From the IMG/VR virus record IMGVR_UViG_3300010938_000056, positions 1 through 50,520 of that record: a DNA stretch of 50,520 nucleotides; one strand, given 5' to 3'. Within the stretch, counting starts at the first letter, position 1; each line of letters begins with the position of its first letter. The position numbers and the translations under genes are program-made. Below are positions 39,874-47,422 of the stretch, piece after piece. Source of the DNA: a virus. A model generated the notes under the pieces. It saw only the letters and a program-made list of their open reading frames with translations, made no database searches and was not told the DNA's origin.

Positions 39874-41142
39874 ATGAAAGCGGTAGTGAAAGAGATTGGT
39901 GCCAAGCAAGCACGAGAATTGCTTGGTTGGGAGAATCTGAGTAATGAGCTATTAGAACAAAAGATTAGGAGTGGTATTGTTGATCCTCATCACGTGATCG
40001 TAGATTTCTTTCGATTGAAAGTTCATCTTAATAATCTTAGTGGTAATCGTCCATTGAGGAAGTCTGTTGCTCTAAGGTACATGAATGATATGCTGCTGAA
40101 TAAGTGGTATGTGACTGGGGATAGTATTGTGGTCGATAAGAATGGAAATGTACTTAATGGCCAGCATAGGTTGCTTGCAATTGTGCTGGCTAATCAGCTT
40201 CTTGATCTTAAGAATCATAATAGCATCAAGTTTCCAAGGAAGTGGTCCTATCTTCTTCCAACAATTGACCAAGTTGAAGGTCCATTGAGCATCAAAAGTC
40301 CAGTTGTGTATTTGGAAGATGAAGATTGGAATCCAAATCTGGATATGACAATTCCTTATGACACTGGTCTGAAGAGGACGTTGGCGGATGTTCTGTATAA
40401 AACCAAGTTTCAAGGAAGGTATTTGTTTGAAGATGAACCGAGCAAAATGAGGAAAAAGTATTGTAGCACGCTTGCAGTAGCCTTGCGTCTAGTTTGGTTG
40501 CGAGCAAAAGGAAAGTTTGTGAGCGATGCTCCGCATTTTCCTCATTATGAAGCATGTCAGTTCTTGTTAGAAAATATGGGGATTGAGAAATCAGTTATAA
40601 ATATCCATGAACTGGCGAATAATTATGGCACTGGTTCTTTAACCCAGTATTTGAGTTTTGGCTATGCTGCTGGTATGCATTATATGATGAATAACACTGA
40701 GATCCCTATGTATGCGAATCTTGGTGATTGGTTCTTCCGTAAGCTAATCACTGATGATCAAGACCCAACAATTGCAGTGTTGAGAAAATCTCTAAATAGT
40801 ACTGATGCTGGTAGTGGAGCAGCTAGGGATCGAATCATTACTGCTTTGATGTTAGCTGCTGAAATTATGACAAATGCTTGGGAAAGTCCTGTGTCTGAAT
40901 ATGAGGAAAAAGTGAAGAACGGAGAATTCAAACCAATCACGTATTCTGAGTGGAAATCTATGTTAGAGGATAGTGCCAATCAGAGGATTGGAATGCCTGG
41001 TATTGATCAGAAAGCAGACAAGATTTATAAGGAGAAAATGAACGTGATTGATGAGATTATGGCTGATATGTTGGATGCAACGAGGTTGAGTAAAGAAAAA
41101 GCTGAGGAAGAATCTGACCTAAGCCCTGAAGATATTTTCTGA
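39874..41142 (+). CDS. ParB/Srx-like domain protein
   Basis: The 422-residue product starts at ATG 39874 behind AGGAG. Residues about 70-110 match ParB/sulfiredoxin-like folds: R-Y-M-N-D-M...W-Y-V-T-G-D-S-I-V-V-D-K-N-G-N-V-L-N-G-Q-H-R-L, with the conserved G-Q-H-R. The rest is helical. Phage proteins with this motif are frequent in replication regions and may be nucleases or DNA-binding CTPase relatives. The exact role is unknown. Confidence 0.72.
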   Translation: MKAVVKEIGAKQARELLGWENLSNELLEQKIRSGIVDPHHVIVDFFRLKVHLNNLSGNRPLRKSVALRYMNDMLLNKWYVTGDSIVVDKNGNVLNGQHRLLAIVLANQLLDLKNHNSIKFPRKWSYLLPTIDQVEGPLSIKSPVVYLEDEDWNPNLDMTIPYDTGLKRTLADVLYKTKFQGRYLFEDEPSKMRKKYCSTLAVALRLVWLRAKGKFVSDAPHFPHYEACQFLLENMGIEKSVINIHELANNYGTGSLTQYLSFGYAAGMHYMMNNTEIPMYANLGDWFFRKLITDDQDPTIAVLRKSLNSTDAGSGAARDRIITALMLAAEIMTNAWESPVSEYEEKVKNGEFKPITYSEWKSMLEDSANQRIGMPGIDQKADKIYKEKMNVIDEIMADMLDATRLSKEKAEEESDLSPEDIF

Positions 41143-41176
41143 AATTTCTGACTTGACCTCGTAGGATTCGTTTAAT

Positions 41177-41262
41177 GGCTCGCAATCGGTTTGGTGGGGC
41201 GAAGGTCCTGCCAAACCGCTTGCGGGCTAAAGAAAGCTTCCTATTGAGTTTGGGGCGATTTT
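41177..41262 (+). promoter_or_regulatory. Structured intergenic element (copy C) upstream of DNA polymerase
   Basis: GGCTCGCAA (41177-41185) pairs with TTGCGGGCT (41220-41228), and inside it GGTTTGG (41188-41194) pairs with CCAAACC (41211-41217), giving a two-part helix. It is followed by AAAGAAAGC-T-TCCTA-TTGAGT-TTGG-G-GCGA (41229-41258), a near copy of copy B. The GGGGCGA end is also the only ribosome binding site of the polymerase ATG at 41263. Confidence 0.5.
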
Positions 41263-43578
41263 ATGGTCAACCAAGACGCCTTGTTGTCGGTCAATGGCAA
41301 AAGTCTGGTGGTGCTGGACATTGAAACAACAGGGACAAACCCACATCTAATGGATGACGTGTTTATGATTGGTATGATGAAGCTGAATAATATTGAGGAT
41401 AAGCTGTCAAAAACAACGATGTATAGATTTAACGTGGATATTTTCACTGGTAAGCAATATTCAGTTGTGGAAATGTCGAGAGTGAACGCAAGAAGCAAAT
41501 ACGTAAAACTAATAAAAAATCCTTCGGCTTATGGATATGGGCATGAAGAAAGACTAGCCATAGTCAATGCAATTGATCCGAAGATTCTAAATGAGATTGT
41601 ACGAATATTCGATGACAAGAACTGCCTAATCATCTTGCATAATAGTCTATTCGACATAAATTTTCTGGCAGAAGAAATGAAGAAATCTATTAGTGTGTTC
41701 AAAAAAACCAGTGAGAGGATGCGATATTGGGCTGAGAATATTCATAAGCTATGGGACGAAAATAGAATCTGGGACACGATGGTAATAAGTCATTATCTGC
41801 AAAACAATGCTCCTCATGGTCTCAAAGAATTAGGCATTTGGCTCTTCCAGAAAAGCAATATCGAGGAGGAAAGACTGAAAGGGGAAGTTAGCAATTGCAA
41901 AAAGATGCTGCAAAAGCTATTTAACTACGTTGGAGAAAAATTCAAGTTAGGCGAGAATGAGAGGTCCAAAATAGCCGACGTAGTTAGAAAACCTTGTTAT
42001 TATCTTCCCCAGATGGTGAGAGTGCTTAAGGATAATATTAGGTATTATCGTGAAAGTACTGGCTATTACATAGGTAGTAGGATTGAATGTCTGTCTTTTC
42101 TGGAGGAGGTGAAGATTAAAACTTCTCAACTAGAAGAATTTGTCAATTTCACAGCGAAAGATGAGGTGGTGGGTCAATACCTCGAAAATGACCTGATGCT
42201 CACGTATTCGTTGTTTCTATCGCAATTAGATGAGATTGGAAATAACGATGAGTTCATAATCGAAATTGCTAGGTGGAAAAACAGGTGCTTAGGCAGCCTA
42301 GCTAGGATTATGAATACTGGCGTGTCGATGAATATGAAAGTCTGGCAAGAATTGCATGACAAATACGAATCTGAAAAAATAAAGTCAAATGCTGAGATTC
42401 AGCAACTAAGCCAGAAATTTCTCAACTCGGAGGTCAATTGCAATAGCTCCAAACAATTGATCGCATTGCTAAAGGCAATTAAGCCTGATATTGCATTTCC
42501 TCTTACAGAGAAGGGGCAAGATAGCTTAAATGCTCAGTTTCTGGTTAATCAGAAAGAAAAGCTTGAATCGAAAAATGAGCTTTCTGAGGAAGAAGCTAAC
42601 GTTCTTTCCACGGTGAAAGCTCTGCTCAATTATCGAAAATATGAGAAGAGCTTGGAATATCTGGATGAATATAAGGAACTTAGCTACGATCATCCAGCAT
42701 ATGAAGGATTCAGAGTGCTCCACACCAAATACAATCCAGTTGGCACTCTAACTACGAGACTAAGTAGTAGTGAACCAAATTTGCAAAATATTGGAAGAGG
42801 GGAATTGAGGAAAGTATTTGGTCCTGTTCCAGGAAAGTTGTGGTTTAGCATCGACTATACGAATATCGAATTAAGGATATTCGCTTATGCCTCTGGTAGT
42901 GAAGACTTGATCAAAGCATTCGAGGAAAAGAGAAATGTGCATTGTATCATTGGTCGATTAGTCTGGGAAGATGAATGGGCAGTTTGTGAGAAAGTTGCAA
43001 GATTGCATCCTGCATGGGACAATGCAGATGATATTGAACGTGATAATATGATTAGCTCTGAATTTAAGTCTAAGTTCCCTGAGTTGTATCAAAAGGTGAA
43101 GAATGGTAATTTTTCAATCATCTATGGAGCTAGCGAAACAAAAGCTGATTTGACTTATGGAAAAAAAGGTGCTTATGCGAAGGTGATGAGTAAATTAACA
43201 AAGGTGGATGAGTTCATTCAAAGAGTGGGTGACCATGCTTATAAATACGGGTGTGTGGTCTTATTGCCAAATAAATTGAACATCCGACTGCATGTAGGAG
43301 ACAAGCAGCATGTGGCAGTGAATTATTTCATTCAAGGAAGTGCAGGAAACGTGCTGGCTATTGCGACAAGATACGTGCATGATTATTTCGTGAATGAGCA
43401 CCCAGATTGTGCAGTCATCATGACAATTCATGATGAACTAGTTATCGAGGTTCCGAAAGAAAAAGAGGAGGTTATTAACGAAGTGGTGAAAAGGATGACT
43501 AGCAAAGAGTTTACTGGCAAATGGTTTAACTTTCCCCTAGAAGTAGGAGTTGATAAGCATGACGAATTTTGGAAGTAG
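41263..43578 (+). CDS. DNA polymerase, family A, with 3'-5' exonuclease
   Basis: The 771-residue product replicates phage DNA. The DEDD exonuclease has D19-x-E21 (V-L-D-I-E-T-T-G), L-H-N-S-L-F-D, and Y-L-E-N-D near residue 307. Polymerase motif A is D531-Y-T-N-I-E-L-R, motif B has K-x-x-N-F-S-I-I-Y-G, and motif C is I-H723-D-E725. The motif B Phe predicts normal dNTP/ddNTP discrimination. The usual Arg four residues before the motif B Lys is replaced by Tyr, and R-D-N stands some 20 residues earlier, suggesting an altered fingers helix. Confidence 0.92.
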   Translation: MVNQDALLSVNGKSLVVLDIETTGTNPHLMDDVFMIGMMKLNNIEDKLSKTTMYRFNVDIFTGKQYSVVEMSRVNARSKYVKLIKNPSAYGYGHEERLAIVNAIDPKILNEIVRIFDDKNCLIILHNSLFDINFLAEEMKKSISVFKKTSERMRYWAENIHKLWDENRIWDTMVISHYLQNNAPHGLKELGIWLFQKSNIEEERLKGEVSNCKKMLQKLFNYVGEKFKLGENERSKIADVVRKPCYYLPQMVRVLKDNIRYYRESTGYYIGSRIECLSFLEEVKIKTSQLEEFVNFTAKDEVVGQYLENDLMLTYSLFLSQLDEIGNNDEFIIEIARWKNRCLGSLARIMNTGVSMNMKVWQELHDKYESEKIKSNAEIQQLSQKFLNSEVNCNSSKQLIALLKAIKPDIAFPLTEKGQDSLNAQFLVNQKEKLESKNELSEEEANVLSTVKALLNYRKYEKSLEYLDEYKELSYDHPAYEGFRVLHTKYNPVGTLTTRLSSSEPNLQNIGRGELRKVFGPVPGKLWFSIDYTNIELRIFAYASGSEDLIKAFEEKRNVHCIIGRLVWEDEWAVCEKVARLHPAWDNADDIERDNMISSEFKSKFPELYQKVKNGNFSIIYGASETKADLTYGKKGAYAKVMSKLTKVDEFIQRVGDHAYKYGCVVLLPNKLNIRLHVGDKQHVAVNYFIQGSAGNVLAIATRYVHDYFVNEHPDCAVIMTIHDELVIEVPKEKEEVINEVVKRMTSKEFTGKWFNFPLEVGVDKHDEFWK

Positions 43579-43822
43579 GATTAAGAAAGCGATGTATTTT
43601 GGAGTTAATGAACCTTCTTACGCTCGTCGAAGTGAAATGCTCGACAACGTATTTGACTCATTCAGAAAGGCAAAGATGGATTTGCTTTATTGGCACCTTG
43701 CTTCCAGGAAAAGAGTAGAATTGGTGGACAGTAAACTTGATATCGCATTGGAAAGTTTGTGTGCTCATATAGAGAGCTGCAATGAGGTGAAAAAAGAAAT
43801 TGAAAGGCTAAAGGAGAAATAG
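43559..43822 (+). CDS. Hypothetical small helical protein
   Basis: The 87-residue product starts at ATG 43559, nine bases after TAGGAG, inside the polymerase gene end. It is helical and charged with a coiled C-terminus (E-V-K-K-E-I-E-R-L-K). It abuts the next start. It is not recognised. Confidence 0.68.
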   Translation: MTNFGSRIKKAMYFGVNEPSYARRSEMLDNVFDSFRKAKMDLLYWHLASRKRVELVDSKLDIALESLCAHIESCNEVKKEIERLKEK

Positions 43823-44188
43823 ATGGCGTGCAAAACATTCGACGAGTTGATTGAGTCATATAAGAAATATGATCAAGAAGTTGCAGATTTCATTGCTAGT
43901 CAAAATAGTCCGTATAAGGAGATTGTTGAAACAAATCAATTGAGATTGATGATTAGTACGAGCGAGATCGTCTTTCTTTTGCAGCATCTGATTATGAAGT
44001 TGTTAAATATCCTGAAATACGTGGATAAAAAGAAGGTGAAGGGCCATGAAGTGGTGTTGTTTCTAGTAATGAAGGGGATCATGGAGTCGTTGGAAAATCT
44101 CAAGCCAAATATCGAACCAATGTTGATGAAAACATTCGAGTACGAAGTTAAGCAATTGATCGAGAGGTTGCAATCATTTCTCAAGTAA
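43823..44188 (+). CDS. Hypothetical helical protein
   Basis: The 121-residue product starts at ATG 43823, directly after the previous stop, behind AAGGAG. It is predicted all-helical with two long amphipathic helices. It may form a complex with its neighbour, given tight coupling. Confidence 0.68.
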   Translation: MACKTFDELIESYKKYDQEVADFIASQNSPYKEIVETNQLRLMISTSEIVFLLQHLIMKLLNILKYVDKKKVKGHEVVLFLVMKGIMESLENLKPNIEPMLMKTFEYEVKQLIERLQSFLK

Positions 44189-44201
44189 TGGAGTGCTTAA
44201 A

Positions 44202-45752
44202 ATGGAGAAGTACAAAGATTTTAGTATTGAAAGGAGTTGGAAGCAGTTAGCTGAATCTTACGTCTATGGAGTTGATAGGTTATTGAAGATGCATGATATC
44301 TCTGAGATGCTTTGTAGAAGAGATTTGCTTCTGTGTGATGACGGAAGTGTGAATAGGCTCAATCTAGTAAAGTCTTTGAGGCTTATCAGGAAAATCTTAG
44401 GTCCAGAAGTAATTATGAACCTTTGGTATGGAATACGATTAGTTTATGATTATTCTGTGTTGTTTGATCTTGCTGAGAGGAAGGTAGCAGAAGATTTGCA
44501 AGATAAACGTAATGTTGAAGAATACCTTGACCGTTGGATGGTTTGTAAATATCCCCAAACCGAAAAAATCATCTTAGCTCTTGGCTATGTGGCATCATCG
44601 AATCAGGATATATTTAATAGTCTGTATAAGTGGATGATCAGTGAAAAGATCATAGGTCGAATTGATAGCGAATATGCTAGGTATTGCCATTATAATAAAC
44701 TAAAATTTGGCACTAGCAGTGATGGTATGTGCGTAATGGGTGATTCAGCCATTATTGAGTCTGGTGAAAATCAGTATATTATGGACTATGACAAATATGT
44801 GATCAGGCCATTGATTATGTGGAATGAATGGGTTGGAGTGAATCCATACAATCAAATAATCTTTGGATTTCTCAATTCATTGGGATTAGGTCATTTGGTC
44901 GGTAGAATCAACTTAATGCTGAAAAGCGCTAAGTTTGAGCCAATTCTGATTAAAATGAAGCGAAATAGTGTGTGGAAATATTTCTACGAGAATTTAATGA
45001 AAAGGCCATATGGTGATAATTATTCAAAGGTGGTTAAATATTGGAAGACAAGAAACGAGTTTTGTATGATGGTCAGTGCTAATCAGACAGTAATTGACAC
45101 TGAACAAATGACCGGAACATCAACACAAGTATATGACAAAACAGAGTGTTGCGTTGTGAATTGCAGTATGGTGATCAATACTGGAAATATTCTCTATGAC
45201 GTTGTGATGCTTACTAGTTGGTTTACTCATCTCCAGAAGTTTCTGACTGAAGTTTTAGAAGCCAAAGTCGGAGATAAAACAATTGTAGTGCTAAAGCCTT
45301 ATTGCCCAGTTCTTATTGCAGATTCAGACTGTAAGTACAAAGTTCGTTTTAAGAAAGGAAAGACGATTTATCAGCTCTACCGAAATTATAATAACTATGA
45401 GATTCAAACAAGGAATTTGAAATCTGGCGAGTGCGGTGAGATTGGTGATCTTTCTTATATTGGGATGTTTAAGTCCGATCGTTGGATTCCTCCAGAAATA
45501 AATACAAGGGATTTTATATGTGAGGTTGAAAAACTGACTGAGATGCTTTGGTTGGAGAAAAATCCGGTTGCTTCGATCCTAGATGCTGGAGAATCTAGTG
45601 AGTCCAAATTCATCAAATATACATGGAGGCATATTTTAGCTAGCTTGTGGTATTTGGTGAATGGTGATATTGCAAATGCTGAGTTGATGTGTAATTATAT
45701 CACAGAGATGGACTATAGGATTGCAATCAAAGATTGGTTGGCCAGTGTTTAA
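44202..45752 (+). CDS. Large orphan protein of the replication region
   Basis: The 516-residue product starts at ATG 44202, eight bases after TGGAG. It is not recognised. It is mainly helical in the first third, with a Cys/His patch (Y-A-R-Y-C-H-Y-N-K), and beta-rich around 285-430, where V-V-N-C-S-M-V-I-N stands out. The region I-V-V-L-K-P-Y-C-P-V-L-I-A-D-S-D-C near residue 365 could be a metal or nucleotide site. It follows two small helical genes after the polymerase and leads into the second paralogue cluster. Confidence 0.7.
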   Translation: MEKYKDFSIERSWKQLAESYVYGVDRLLKMHDISEMLCRRDLLLCDDGSVNRLNLVKSLRLIRKILGPEVIMNLWYGIRLVYDYSVLFDLAERKVAEDLQDKRNVEEYLDRWMVCKYPQTEKIILALGYVASSNQDIFNSLYKWMISEKIIGRIDSEYARYCHYNKLKFGTSSDGMCVMGDSAIIESGENQYIMDYDKYVIRPLIMWNEWVGVNPYNQIIFGFLNSLGLGHLVGRINLMLKSAKFEPILIKMKRNSVWKYFYENLMKRPYGDNYSKVVKYWKTRNEFCMMVSANQTVIDTEQMTGTSTQVYDKTECCVVNCSMVINTGNILYDVVMLTSWFTHLQKFLTEVLEAKVGDKTIVVLKPYCPVLIADSDCKYKVRFKKGKTIYQLYRNYNNYEIQTRNLKSGECGEIGDLSYIGMFKSDRWIPPEINTRDFICEVEKLTEMLWLEKNPVASILDAGESSESKFIKYTWRHILASLWYLVNGDIANAELMCNYITEMDYRIAIKDWLASV

Positions 45753-45769
45753 TTTTCTGGAGAAGATAA

Positions 45770-46048
45770 ATGAAGGTTGTAGTGTCAGAAGACACGGGCC
45801 ATATTTCATGCAATGGATGGCATTGCCTTTATTTCAATGATAATTTTGGAGTTGTCCATATATGGGGGTCAGTAATAAATAAATCTTGTAGAGAGATTCA
45901 TATTCAGAGTGACGAATCTTTGAGTTTCTATAAGATGATAGGAGTATCTTCAGGAGTGTCATTTAGAAGAACAATGACTGAAGTTCGAGATAAAGAAGAT
46001 TTTCAATCTGCGAAGCATTCTATAGAAGGAGGAAGAAGTGAAAGTTAG
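45770..46048 (+). CDS. Small paralogue, MK[VI]K family, member 14
   Basis: This 92-residue product shows M-K-V-V, V-H-I-W-G-S and C-R-E-I-H-I-Q-S. Closest to the member at 46338 (both carry C-x-G/D-x-x-C-L near the start, G-[IV]-V-H-[IL]-x-G-S and C-R-E-I). The C-terminus overlaps the next start by 11 bp. Confidence 0.7.
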   Translation: MKVVVSEDTGHISCNGWHCLYFNDNFGVVHIWGSVINKSCREIHIQSDESLSFYKMIGVSSGVSFRRTMTEVRDKEDFQSAKHSIEGGRSES

Positions 46049-46334
46049 AGTCTTTCCTCCAGTTGGGCATGATAAGTATCATAGTGAATTGGGTCGTGTA
46101 AAGTGTGAGGACAAAACTTGTATGACGATGTGCATTGTCCAAAACAACATTTGTTTATGGAGTTCTGATGACAAAGAGAGTAGAGCTAGGGTTGATATAC
46201 GTGAAGACAGAGTAGATTTTGAAAGCATGTTTCTTCACACCAAGTTAAGACTATCATTCTTGGTATCATCTATGATTATTTATTTAATTGAAGACAAAAA
46301 CCGCTTTATGAAGGCTAAGACTAAAAAGGAATAA
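46038..46334 (+). CDS. Small paralogue, MK[VI]K family, member 15
   Basis: This 98-residue product starts at GTG 46038, behind AAGGAGG. It shows M-K-V-R-V, I-C-L-W-S-S and V-D-I-R-E-D, then a hydrophobic strand. It is more divergent than its neighbours. Confidence 0.66.
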   Translation: MKVRVFPPVGHDKYHSELGRVKCEDKTCMTMCIVQNNICLWSSDDKESRARVDIREDRVDFESMFLHTKLRLSFLVSSMIIYLIEDKNRFMKAKTKKE

Positions 46335-46337
46335 GGT

Positions 46338-46616
46338 ATGAAAGTTAAAGCAGTAGGAGATGGTCGCTGTATTACGTGTGATGGATATAATTGTCTGTTT
46401 GTCAACGATGCTCCTCATGGGATTGTCCATTTATTTGGCTCAAATGGAAATAGACAATGCCGTGAGATTTATATTCATGACAACGAAATCTCAGAGGTAG
46501 ATCGTAAAATAAATGCGCCAATAAGACTGACATACAGGAAAGACTCTGTTGTGGTCCATGTAATTGAAGACGATTGGGACTATGAGTGGTATTATGTAAA
46601 AAGGAGAAAGAAGTGA
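46338..46616 (+). CDS. Small paralogue, MK[VI]K family, member 16
   Basis: This 92-residue product shows M-K-V-K, V-H-L-F-G-S and C-R-E-I-Y-I-H-D-N. It forms a close pair with member 14 and overlaps the next start by ATGA-like GTGA. Confidence 0.7.
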   Translation: MKVKAVGDGRCITCDGYNCLFVNDAPHGIVHLFGSNGNRQCREIYIHDNEISEVDRKINAPIRLTYRKDSVVVHVIEDDWDYEWYYVKRRKK

Positions 46617-46867
46617 AAGTCGCAAACTTCAATGGATATTATAAAGTAGAAACTGGGCGAGGACTAACATCCATAATGTATTCAGTAGGAACAATAATGT
46701 CTATACAAGGCAGATTCAGTAACAGTCTAGTCACGTATTTGATTGACAATGACGACTCAATAAGAAACACAGAAAATAGAAAATATAAAGTATGTATCAG
46801 GTGGCGCACACCAATAGCATCAGTTAGAAACTCCTTAGTTTTAATGGACGTAGCAATCGAACAATAG
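46613..46867 (+). CDS. Small paralogue, MK[VI]K family, member 17
   Basis: This 84-residue product starts at GTG 46613, behind AAGGAG, giving M-K-V-A. It has M-S-I-Q-G-R and Y-L-I-D-N-D-D-S, then V-C-I-R-W and a final V-L-M-D-V strand. It is the last member before the DHFR gene. Confidence 0.65.
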   Translation: MKVANFNGYYKVETGRGLTSIMYSVGTIMSIQGRFSNSLVTYLIDNDDSIRNTENRKYKVCIRWRTPIASVRNSLVLMDVAIEQ

Positions 46868-46888
46868 AACCCAAACTGAGGTGGGTTA

Positions 46889-47422
46889 ATGGAAGTAAGT
46901 TTGATAGTGGCAGTAACTGAGAACAAGGTGATTGGTGATTCAAAAGCGAGCGGATTGCTATGGAGCATAAAAGACGATCTTAAGCTATTTAAGTCTTTGA
47001 CTGCCAATAAGATGATGGTAGTTGGTCATAAGACATATAAGCAACTACCAATCAAAATGAAAATCGCCAATAAAACCAGGGAATATGCCATCATCTCCAG
47101 AAAACCAATTAGAGTGAGTATATTCGATAGTAAGTCAATAAGCTGTTCATCATTGCCTTTTCTGATGAATGCTAAACTTAACAAGGATTTGATCATTATC
47201 GGTGGTAAACAAATATACTATGAAGCATTAACTAATTGCGAGGAGCTAATCAAAATCATTTATGTGACAAGGATTAAAGACCATGGTAGTATTCAAGGGG
47301 ATTTGACGCTTGATATTGATAAATGGCTCGTTAATTATTCTCTGGAGGAAGTAAGTCAATATTCAAAGTCTGAGAGGAATCAATTTGCATTTGAAGCCCA
47401 AGTTTGGAAAAGGAGGCCTTAA
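46889..47422 (+). CDS. folA: Dihydrofolate reductase
   Basis: The 177-residue product reduces dihydrofolate with NADPH to supply thymidylate synthesis. It has S-L-I-V-A-V-T-E-N-K-V-I-G at the start, L-L-W-S-I-K-D-D-L-K-L-F-K near residue 25, V-V-G-H-K-T-Y, and I-I-I-G-G-K-Q-I-Y near residue 110, all standard DHFR segments, with Y-V-T-R-I after. No thymidylate synthase is visible here, so the host enzyme would be the partner. Its stop overlaps the next start (TAATG). Confidence 0.88.
   Translation: MEVSLIVAVTENKVIGDSKASGLLWSIKDDLKLFKSLTANKMMVVGHKTYKQLPIKMKIANKTREYAIISRKPIRVSIFDSKSISCSSLPFLMNAKLNKDLIIIGGKQIYYEALTNCEELIKIIYVTRIKDHGSIQGDLTLDIDKWLVNYSLEEVSQYSKSERNQFAFEAQVWKRRP

Noticed and set aside
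41142-41262. Self-cleaving ribozyme or group I intron remnant
   Set aside because: The hammerhead core (CTGATGA with GAAA) is absent and the segment is far too short for an intron; the two-part helix is better described as an unassigned element.
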